From contig VYEH01000347.1 in assembly GCA_009843005.1 (NCBI GenBank), positions 1 through 6,211 on the forward strand: 6,211 nucleotides of DNA. Direction: 5' to 3'. This DNA comes from Pseudomonadota bacterium (GTDB lineage Bacteria > Pseudomonadota > Gammaproteobacteria > Steroidobacterales > Rariloculaceae). Of this stretch, positions 1-5,822 are shown in pieces; the stretch's first letter is position 1, and each line of letters begins with the position of its first letter. The translations under genes and the position numbers were made by a program. Below the pieces are notes generated by a model. The model was not told the origin of the DNA, made no database searches, and saw only the letters and a list, made by a program, of their open reading frames with translations.

Positions 1-712
1 CCGGCTCGATGTCCTCGACTCGGGCTACCCCGCCTACGACACCTCCGTGGGGTGGTTCCACTACGGCGACGAGGTCATCCAGGAAAATGCCCGGCGCGCG
101 CGCCGGCGCGGTTTCGACGCCATGAAGCTGAAGGTTGGCGCAGCAGACCTGGAGCGCGACCTGCGGCGGCTTCGAATCCTGCGCGAAGCGGTGGGACCCG
201 AGGCAACCCTGATGGTCGACGCGAACCAGCAGTGGCGCTGGCCCGTGGCCGAACGCGCCTGCCGCGAATTGGCCGAACTCGGCGTCTACTGGATCGAGGA
301 GCCGACCCATCCGGTCGCCGTGCTAGGGCACCGCCGACTCGCCGAGGCGGTGGCGCCGGTGAAGATCGCCGCCGGTGAGCACATCCCGAACCAGGTGCTG
401 TTCAAGAACTTCCTGCAGGCTGGCGCCATTCAGGTCTGCCAGGTGGACGCGCTGCGGGTCGGCGGGATCAGCGAGTTCCTGACCGTCAGCCTGCTGGCAC
501 GGCATTTTGGCGTACCGGTGATCCCCCACGTCGGCGACATGGGACAACTGCACCAGCACCTGGTGCTCTTCAATCACATCGCGCTGGGCAACGAGCGGCT
601 GTTCCTGGAGTGCATTCCGCACCTGAGCGAGCACTTCGCGGACCCGGCGGTGATCGAAAATGGCCGCTACCTGACGCCCACCGCCCACGGTACGGGGCTG
701 CGGCTGAAATGA
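1..712 (+). CDS. L-fuconate dehydratase-like enolase-superfamily enzyme (5' end outside window)
   Basis: This is the C-terminal 236 residues of a mandelate-racemase-type (beta/alpha)7-beta barrel enzyme; the frame is open from base 2 to the TGA at 710-712, so the N-terminal capping domain lies upstream. Catalytic landmarks in fragment numbering are the KLK pair (K42, K44), metal ligands D73 (VDANQ), E99 (IEEP) and E126 (GEH), the D149/H176 dyad (VDALRVGG and IPHVG) and E203 (FLEC). The YPAY start, the DANQQW and EEPTHPVAVLGH blocks and the HLSEHF-DP-GRYL tail resemble L-fuconate dehydratase (XcFucD, human ENOSF1), which converts L-fuconate to 2-keto-3-deoxy-L-fuconate. A lactonase and a diketo-acid hydrolase downstream fit that assignment. 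The protein ends about 11 residues after GRYLTP, whereas characterised relatives run roughly 25 further. L-galactonate, D-arabinonate or another aldonate remain possible substrates. The superfamily is certain; the substrate is inferred. Confidence 0.8.
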   Translation, partial: RLDVLDSGYPAYDTSVGWFHYGDEVIQENARRARRRGFDAMKLKVGAADLERDLRRLRILREAVGPEATLMVDANQQWRWPVAERACRELAELGVYWIEEPTHPVAVLGHRRLAEAVAPVKIAAGEHIPNQVLFKNFLQAGAIQVCQVDALRVGGISEFLTVSLLARHFGVPVIPHVGDMGQLHQHLVLFNHIALGNERLFLECIPHLSEHFADPAVIENGRYLTPTAHGTGLRLK

Positions 713-741
713 GCGCATCGCCCGGCACCTGCCACCGATGA
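709..741 (+). other. 10-codon mini-ORF bridging dehydratase and symporter (possible translational coupling)
   Basis: An ATG at 709-711 overlaps the dehydratase stop (ATGA, 709-712). It opens a 10-residue frame, MSASPGTCHR, whose TGA at 739-741 overlaps the symporter start (ATGA, 738-741). The symporter ATG has no convincing Shine-Dalgarno sequence, so ribosomes terminating here could reinitiate. The arrangement is directly visible; that it is used is inference, and a chance occurrence is plausible. Confidence 0.3.
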
Positions 742-2441
742 CTACGGCACTGGGCACGATCGACTGGTCGATCATCGTCCTGTACCTGGTCGGCATCACC
801 GCCGTGGGCATATCCAGCGCCCGCCGCAGCACCGAGTCATCGGAGAACTATTTCCTGGCGGCCCGCTCGCTGCGCTGGCCGACCATCGGCCTGGCGCTGT
901 TCGCAACCAACATCTCCACCGTGCACCTCATCGGGCTGGCCTCGTCCGGGTTCAGTACCGGCATGGTGGTGGGCAACTTCGAATGGCTCGCGGCCACCTG
1001 CCTGGTGCTGCTCGGCCTGGTGTTCGCGCCGTTCTACTTCCGCAGCCGGGTGGCCACCCTGCCCGAGTTCCTGGAACGGCGTTTCAGCGGCGGATCGCGG
1101 ACCATGCTGGCCGTCATGGGCGTGTGCGGGGCGCTGTTCGTGCACATCGGCGTCAGCCTGTACGCGGGCGGCGTCGTGGTCGACGAGCTGCTGCACCCGC
1201 AGACGCCGGGCGTCGACCGCGCCAGCATCGTCTGGTCGATACTCATTGTATCGGGCCTGACTGTGCTGTACACGGTGCTCGGCGGACTCAGGGCCGTGGT
1301 TGTGACCGAGGCGATCCAGACCATTCTGTTGCTGCTCGGCGCCGCTGCCGTGACGCTGGCCTGCTTCGTGGCCCTGAACGATTCGGCGGCAGCGGCCGGC
1401 CAGGGGCTAGTCGACTACGTCGCAACCAACACCCGCCCGGACCAGCTTTCCGCGGTGCACGCCTCGGGCGACTACGCCTGGTATGCCATGCTGCTGGGTT
1501 ACCCGGTACTGGGCATCTGGTACTGGTGTTCGGACCAGACCATAGTGCAGCGCGTGCTTGGCGCGGCAACGGTGCGCGACGCCCAGATCGGCCCATTGTT
1601 CGCCGGCTTCCTGAAGATCCTGCCACCCCTGCTCATGGTGTTGCCGGGCGTATTCGCCTACGTATTGTTTCGGGAGCTGATCGAAGCCAATCCGGACGGT
1701 ACGCTGGTGGTGCTGATCCTCGAATTGTTGCCGCCCGGCGTGCGCGGGCTGGTGCTGGCGGGGTTGCTGGCCGCGCTGATGAGCACGGTTGCGGGGGCGC
1801 TCAATTCCACCTCGACGCTAGTGAGCATCGACATCGTCAAGCGCGTTTGGCCCGCCACCGCCGACCGCCGCCTGGTGCGGATCGGCCAGGCGACCACCGT
1901 CGTGGTGATGATCCTGGCCATGGCCTGGTCGACCCAGGGTGACCGCTTCGGCGGCATATTCGCTGGCATCAACCAAATGATCGCCGTGCTGGCGCCGCCG
2001 ATCTCGGCGGTGTTTCTGCTTGGCGTGCTGTGGCCGCGCGGCACGGCACAGGCCGCCCTGGCGACCCTGGTTGCGGGATTCGCCCTGGGCGCCGCCGTCT
2101 TCCTGGTCGACTTTCCGGCAGCCAGCGGCGCCATACTGGGTAATTACACGGCAGCGACGGCGCCCTCGGAACAGCTCGTCGGGCAGCCGGTACAGCTCAT
2201 TACCCACGGGCTGGGCATTGGGTTCATGCTGCAGGCGTGGTGGCTGTTCGCGATCTGCTCGGCATTGTTCGTGCTGTGCAGCCTGGCGACGCCGGCACCG
2301 GATCCGCGTATCGTCAGCCAGTACTGCTACAGCCGCACGGCTGCCAGGTCGGACAAGCGCCGGTTCGCTGCAGGCAGTCCGGGATTCCTTTCCATCGTCC
2401 TGCTCGGCGCCATTGGTATCCTGTACCTGATCTTTTCCTGA
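738..2441 (+). CDS. SGLT-type sodium:solute symporter (SSS family), probable sugar importer
   Basis: This 567-residue inner-membrane protein has about 14 hydrophobic segments, normal for the SSS family (LeuT fold). SGLT-like blocks are YFLAARSLRW (38-47), FATNIS-VHLIGL (55-67), FEW (81-83), YPVLGIWYWCSDQTIVQRVL (255-274), LKILP-LLMVLPG (292-304), ALMSTVAGALNSTSTL (346-361) and APPISAVFLLGVLWPR (419-434). By alignment from memory to human SGLT1 and vSGLT, H63, E82, D266, K293 and N412 fall at sugar-site or gate positions, and S349/T350 at the Na2 sodium-site serines; S-to-T at the second is conservative. It probably imports the sugar or aldonate used by the flanking enzymes, in place of the MFS permease FucP of the classical fucose route. 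The ATG at 738 has no good ribosome site and overlaps a mini-ORF stop. The gene ends in tandem stops TGA-TAA. Substrate identity is inferred from context only. Confidence 0.92.
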   Translation: MTTALGTIDWSIIVLYLVGITAVGISSARRSTESSENYFLAARSLRWPTIGLALFATNISTVHLIGLASSGFSTGMVVGNFEWLAATCLVLLGLVFAPFYFRSRVATLPEFLERRFSGGSRTMLAVMGVCGALFVHIGVSLYAGGVVVDELLHPQTPGVDRASIVWSILIVSGLTVLYTVLGGLRAVVVTEAIQTILLLLGAAAVTLACFVALNDSAAAAGQGLVDYVATNTRPDQLSAVHASGDYAWYAMLLGYPVLGIWYWCSDQTIVQRVLGAATVRDAQIGPLFAGFLKILPPLLMVLPGVFAYVLFRELIEANPDGTLVVLILELLPPGVRGLVLAGLLAALMSTVAGALNSTSTLVSIDIVKRVWPATADRRLVRIGQATTVVVMILAMAWSTQGDRFGGIFAGINQMIAVLAPPISAVFLLGVLWPRGTAQAALATLVAGFALGAAVFLVDFPAASGAILGNYTAATAPSEQLVGQPVQLITHGLGIGFMLQAWWLFAICSALFVLCSLATPAPDPRIVSQYCYSRTAARSDKRRFAAGSPGFLSIVLLGAIGILYLIFS

Positions 2442-2450
2442 TAAACCAGC

Positions 2451-2458
2451 GGGAAGGA
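2451..2458 (+). promoter_or_regulatory. Strong ribosome binding site deciding a TTG start
   Basis: GGGAAGGA lies 7 nt before the TTG at 2466. It is the best Shine-Dalgarno sequence in the window and sits in the 24-nt gap after the symporter. It supports TTG as the lactonase start: from there the protein begins MADFTIIDSHLHLWD, the usual N-terminus of this family, and no ATG or GTG lies in frame nearby. Confidence 0.75.
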
Positions 2459-2465
2459 CCGGACA

Positions 2466-3323
2466 TTGGCGGATTTCACGATCATCGATTCCCACCTGCA
2501 CCTTTGGGACCCGGCACGGCTCACCTACCCGTGGCTGTCCGAAGTGCCGGCCATCGGCGGGCCCCGCCTGCCCCGGGACTTTCGCGCCGCGTCGGATGGA
2601 TTCGATGTTAAGAAAATGGTCTTCGTGCAGTGCGACGCGGCGCCGGAACAGGCCCGCGACGAGGTCCGCTGGGTGGCGGAGTTGGCGGCGGGCGAGGAAC
2701 CGCGCCTGGCCGGGATCGTTGCCTGGGCCCAGGTGTCCAGGGGCGCGGCGGCCGCGGATGAGCTCGACTGGCTCGCCGGCGTGCCCCTGGTGCGAGGCGT
2801 TCGCCAGCTCATACAGGGCGAGGCCGACGACGGTTTCTGTGCCCGGCCGGATTTCGTGCGTGGCGTTCAGCTACTCGGCGAGCGGGGCCTCTCGTTCGAC
2901 CTGTGCATCAAGGGCGACGGACAGTTCCAGAGCGTGCTCGAACTGGTGGAGCGATGCCCGCAGGTGGAGTTCGTACTCGACCACCTGGGCAAACCCTTCA
3001 TCAGCGAGTCCCGGATCGAGCCCTGGGCCGGCTGCATGCGGCGTCTGGCCGAGGCGCCAAACGTCTTCTGCAAGATCAGCGGGATGAGCACCGAGGCGGA
3101 CTGGAACGACTGGTCGGTGGACGATCTCAGGCCCTACGCCGAGATCGCATTTGAGGCATTCGGCCCGGATCGCGTCATGTTCGGAGGCGACTGGCCGGTG
3201 GTGGACCTGGCGTCCTCCTGGGCACAGTGGGTGCGGACGCTGGACGAACTGACCGCCGGCTTCAGCGCATCCGACCGGCACAAGCTGTTCCACGACAACG
3301 CCGCGTCGTTTTACCGTATCTGA
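2466..3323 (+). CDS. Amidohydrolase-superfamily sugar lactonase (COG3618), probable L-fucono-1,5-lactonase
   Basis: This 285-residue cytoplasmic TIM-barrel hydrolase starts at a TTG behind a strong ribosome site. Family markers are the strand-1 motif DSHLHLWD (8-15, H10 and H12), RGVRQLIQGE (110-119), CIKG (147-150), VLDHLGKP (170-177, H173), FCKISGM (201-207) and the strand-8 FGGDWPVVD (239-247), whose D242 is the invariant catalytic Asp of the superfamily. COG3618 includes L-fucono-1,5-lactonase, L-rhamnono-lactonase and 2-pyrone-4,6-dicarboxylate lactonase. Beside a fuconate dehydratase-like gene and a diketo-deoxy-acid hydrolase the best call is opening of the sugar 1,5-lactone to the aldonate, the step before dehydration. 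The same family order is reported for the Burkholderia multivorans L-fucose cluster. It is intact and of normal length, 24 nt after the symporter. Family certain; exact lactone inferred. Confidence 0.87.
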   Translation: MADFTIIDSHLHLWDPARLTYPWLSEVPAIGGPRLPRDFRAASDGFDVKKMVFVQCDAAPEQARDEVRWVAELAAGEEPRLAGIVAWAQVSRGAAAADELDWLAGVPLVRGVRQLIQGEADDGFCARPDFVRGVQLLGERGLSFDLCIKGDGQFQSVLELVERCPQVEFVLDHLGKPFISESRIEPWAGCMRRLAEAPNVFCKISGMSTEADWNDWSVDDLRPYAEIAFEAFGPDRVMFGGDWPVVDLASSWAQWVRTLDELTAGFSASDRHKLFHDNAASFYRI

Positions 3324-3394
3324 GAGCCGTGCCGGGGACGGGGAAGTATGGGCGCCGAATGCCGTCGGCCCGACATTTGACTGAATTACGAGGC

Positions 3395-4141
3395 ATGAGT
3401 GTGGAGAGATTGGCTGGGAAGCGCTGCCTGGTAACGGCAGCCGGTCAGGGTATCGGTCGAGCGATCGCGCTGGGATTCACCGCCGAAGGGGCCGATGTGC
3501 TCGCAACGGACATCGATGGTGGGGCGCTGGCGGCACTCGGCGAGGTACGGGATGACATTGAAACCGCGGTCATGGACGCGACGGACGCCGAACGGGTCGC
3601 TGCGGTATGCAATTCCCGCACGTTCGATGCGGTCGCCAATGTCGTCGGTTACGTCCATCAGGGCTCGATTCTGGACTGTACGCGGGACGACTGGGAACGG
3701 ACGTTTCGGGTCAACGTCGATTCGGCGTATCTGGTCTGCAGGGCTGTTCTGCCGGCAATGCTTGCAAACGGCGGCGGATCGATCATCCACCTGTCATCGG
3801 TCGCCTCCTCGATCAAGGGGGTCCCGGCCAGATTCGCGTACGGCGCCGCCAAGGGAGCGGTCATCGGGTTGAGCAAGGCCATCGCGGCCGATTTCGTGGG
3901 TCAGGGCGTTCGATGCAACGCAATTTGCCCGGGTACCGTGGACACGCCGTAGAAGGCCGAGCGAGTGGCCGAACTCGTAGGTGACGCAGAGTAAGTCTGC
4001 CGCAGCTTCAGGGCGCGTAAGCCGATGGGCAGACACGGTCGCGCCGAGGAAGTCGCGCACCTTGCCGTTTACCTGGCGAGCGACGAGTCGGCATTCACCA
4101 CCGGTTGCGAGTTTGTCATCGACGGTGGCTGGTCGATTTAG
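3395..4141 (+). pseudogene. 2-keto-3-deoxy-L-fuconate dehydrogenase-like SDR, interrupted by two in-frame stops
   Basis: A classical NAD-dependent short-chain dehydrogenase is readable in one frame for 249 codons but carries TAG at 3950-3952 and TAA at 3992-3994 before its natural TAG at 4139-4141. The uninterrupted 185-residue N-part has the nucleotide-binding TAAGQGIG (14-21), acidic D39 suggesting NAD preference, NVVG in place of NNAG (82-85), and catalytic S135, Y149 and K153 (YGAAK). It stops right after CPGTVDTP. The frame continues with KAERVAELVGDAE, the second stop, VCRSFRARKPMGR, then LAVYLASDESAFTTG and IDGGWSI, the family C-terminus. It closely resembles human DHRS6 and bacterial 2-keto-3-deoxy-L-fuconate dehydrogenases, expected to make 2,4-diketo-3-deoxy-L-fuconate for the next enzyme. 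Without the C-terminal third, tetramer assembly and substrate-site closure would fail. GTG at 3401, 7 nt after GAGG (3390-3393), is an alternative start; ATG 3395 is only 1 nt from it. Sequencing error or stop readthrough are not excluded. Confidence 0.85.
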
Positions 4142-4142
4142 C

Positions 4143-4147
4143 GGAGA
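4143..4147 (+). promoter_or_regulatory. Ribosome binding site of the FAH-family gene
   Basis: GGAGA lies 7 nt before ATG 4155, just after the SDR stop. It fixes the start at 4155 rather than at the in-frame GTG 3981, which would run back through the SDR C-terminal region. Confidence 0.65.
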
Positions 4148-4154
4148 TGATTGG

Positions 4155-5003
4155 ATGAAGCTGCTGCGTTATGGCGAAACGGGCCGGGAACGTCCCGGCA
4201 TTCTGGATGCGAACGGCAACATACGCGAACTGGGCGGTGTGGTTTCGGATATAGGCGATGGAGTGCTGACGCGGTCGGCACTGGACCGGCTGAGGCGCAC
4301 TGAGGTCGAGTCGCTGCCTCGCGTCGACGGGCCTGTGCGCATCGGTCCGTGTGTCGCGGGCGTTCGCAAGCTCATGGGCGTCGGCCGAAATTACGCCGGG
4401 CATGCCGCCGAGTCGGGCGAGGAAGTGCCGGAGGAGCCGCTTGTTTTCTTCAAGGCGACCAGTGCGATATGCGGTCCCGACGACGATGTGCTCCTGCCGC
4501 CGGGATCGGTGAAAACGGATTGGGAGGTCGAACTCGGCGTCGTGATCGGCGACGAAGCCCGGTATGTCTCCGAAAGCGCCGCCCTGGACCATGTCGCAGG
4601 TTACTGCGTCGTGACCGATATCTCCGAGCGGCATTTCCAGCTCGAACGGTGCGGGCAGTGGGTAAAGGGCAAGAGTTGCGACACGTTTGCACCGATCGGT
4701 CCGTGGCTGGTGACGGCGGACGAGATTCCGGATCCGCAGAATCTCGCCATGTGGCTGGACGTTAACGAACATCGGTATCAGGACGGTTCGACCGCATCGA
4801 TGGTTTTCGGGGTTCGCTATCTGGTGAGCTACCTGAGCCAGTTCATGACGTTGCAGTCTGGCGATATCATCTGCACAGGCACGCCACCGGGGGTGGGTCT
4901 CGGGCAATCCCCTCCTGTTTACCTGAAGGACGGCGATGTGATGACGCTGGAAATCGAAGGATTGGGCAGGCAGCGTCAGCCGGTACGCGCGCTGCCGCAA
5001 TGA
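4155..5003 (+). CDS. Fumarylacetoacetate hydrolase family protein, probable 2,4-diketo-3-deoxy-L-fuconate hydrolase
   Basis: This 282-residue cytoplasmic enzyme has normal length for the single-domain FAH family. Visible motifs are GVGRNYAGHAAE (75-86), whose H83 and E86 match the His-Glu catalytic dyad of FAHD1; EPLVFFK (94-100); WEVELGVVIG (123-132), with E124 and E126 as divalent-metal ligands; VVTDISERHFQ (152-162), with D155 as third ligand; KGKSCDTFAPIGPW (171-184), with K173; and GDIICTGTPPGVGLG (236-250). In sugar pathways such enzymes hydrolyse 2,4-diketo-3-deoxy acids; for fucose the products are pyruvate and L-lactate. The neighbouring SDR is of the type that makes this substrate, and only 13 nt separate the two genes. 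The start at ATG 4155 has a ribosome site. Third-position GC is lower than in the first three genes. Acylpyruvase or oxaloacetate decarboxylase activity is possible for the family but fits the context less well. Confidence 0.88.
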   Translation: MKLLRYGETGRERPGILDANGNIRELGGVVSDIGDGVLTRSALDRLRRTEVESLPRVDGPVRIGPCVAGVRKLMGVGRNYAGHAAESGEEVPEEPLVFFKATSAICGPDDDVLLPPGSVKTDWEVELGVVIGDEARYVSESAALDHVAGYCVVTDISERHFQLERCGQWVKGKSCDTFAPIGPWLVTADEIPDPQNLAMWLDVNEHRYQDGSTASMVFGVRYLVSYLSQFMTLQSGDIICTGTPPGVGLGQSPPVYLKDGDVMTLEIEGLGRQRQPVRALPQ

Positions 5004-5111
5004 ATGGCGCCAGCCCGAATCGCCCGCCAACCTTCGCCGGCAACGATTGGACGGTGAGTCTGGTTCCGATCGTGCGGCTGGTCGCCGGTTTCGGATAGAG
5101 CCAAGTAGGCC

Positions 5112-5822
5112 CTAGGCGCCGTCCGGCATCCGCAGCCCCAGGCTGGTCAGGGCCGCTTCCAGGTGCGCGAGCGCCTCCGGCGTCGGGCCCGGATATTCGC
5201 CGGCGATGGGTACGTTACCAATGTAGCCGATATCGGTACGGCCCACCTCCGTTGAAAAGAATGCGCTGAGGGTCAGGTTCCGGTATTGGTGGAAGAAGGC
5301 TGCGGTGTCCTCAAGGCCCGGCTCGACGCGATCGGCAAAGGCGATCCGGTCCAGAATTCCGGCGCGTTCATTGTCGGAGATGTCCGCGAAGCCGGCTGCG
5401 AAGCTCTCGCTGGCGGTCCGTTCAAGCCATTCCAGGCCATGGAAAATCATCTCGCGGTCCCGTTGCTGATCCGGGTATGGCGCACTGACCCACTCGTCGA
5501 TGAATTCGTGTACGCCCACTGCGGTGGCCGCCGGCGAGATTTCGTCTTCCGGAATGATCATGTCGCACAGCGCCGCGGCGACGCGCAATTGCGGGGGCGT
5601 CATGGTGCGCTCCCACGGGACCGCCGGGTTCAGCAGATCGGGGTCCCGCCCGTATCCCGGACCGCTTGCCGGCCCGGGCGCACCGAGCACAGAGAATCCG
5701 GTCTCGGCATCCGCGCCGACGCCCGGAGTCTGGGCGCGGGCGGCGCCGGCCGTCACCAGGGCGGATGCGAGCCACTTCAGGGTGGTGCGCCGGTCGACGA
5801 TGGGCGGGCTGACGTCCTTCAT
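5112..5822 (-). CDS. Gluconate 2-dehydrogenase subunit 3-like protein with Tat signal
   Basis: This 236-residue protein belongs to the gluconate 2-dehydrogenase subunit 3 family, the small partner of GMC-type flavoprotein dehydrogenases that oxidise sugars or alcohols in the periplasm. The N-terminus DRRTTLKW (10-17) plus a short hydrophobic stretch is a twin-arginine signal, with likely cleavage after ARA (28-30). Family blocks are TPPQLRVAAALCDMIIPEDE (75-94), GVHEFIDEWV (103-112) and FFSTEVGRTDIGYIGN (188-203), followed by a GEYPGP turn. The flavoprotein lacks an obvious signal in view and probably crosses the membrane with this subunit, as known for related complexes. I chose ATG 5822 because it overlaps the preceding stop as ATGA and has AGGG 6 nt upstream; starting at 5870 would add 16 charged residues before the Tat motif. 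The stop is TAG. The real substrate and electron acceptor (often a cytochrome c) are unknown. Confidence 0.86.
   Translation of the reverse strand: MKDVSPPIVDRRTTLKWLASALVTAGAARAQTPGVGADAETGFSVLGAPGPASGPGYGRDPDLLNPAVPWERTMTPPQLRVAAALCDMIIPEDEISPAATAVGVHEFIDEWVSAPYPDQQRDREMIFHGLEWLERTASESFAAGFADISDNERAGILDRIAFADRVEPGLEDTAAFFHQYRNLTLSAFFSTEVGRTDIGYIGNVPIAGEYPGPTPEALAHLEAALTSLGLRMPDGA

Noticed and set aside
837..2501. Long antisense reading frames opposite the symporter
   Set aside because: They are expected in GC-rich coding DNA, carry no recognisable domain and lie opposite a certain membrane transporter gene.
3351..3371. Hairpin GCCGA/TCGGC with a 6-nt loop in the lactonase-SDR gap
   Set aside because: The stem is 5 bp, or 7 with a bulge, which is common by chance at this GC content, and no T-run follows, so it is not a credible terminator.
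3377..3382. TTGACT as a -35 box for an internal promoter before the SDR
   Set aside because: At the expected 17-nt spacing the -10 position (3400-3405, TGTGGA) does not resemble TATAAT and would put the transcript start inside the gene.
3395..4141. Recoded stop codons (alternative genetic code)
   Set aside because: Two different stops would have to be reassigned, while TAG is used as the natural end of this frame and of the 5112 gene, and TAA follows the symporter TGA as a tandem stop.
3981..4154. N-terminal extension of the FAH gene back to GTG 3981
   Set aside because: The extra residues are the out-of-frame reading of the SDR C-terminal region, which reads as conserved SDR sequence in its own frame; ATG 4155 has a ribosome site and gives the family-normal length.
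5099..5120. Palindromes CCTAGG (5111-5116) and GGCGCC (5115-5120) as a bidirectional terminator between convergent genes
   Set aside because: They are six-base restriction-type palindromes without a loop or T-tract; no factor-independent terminator is visible.
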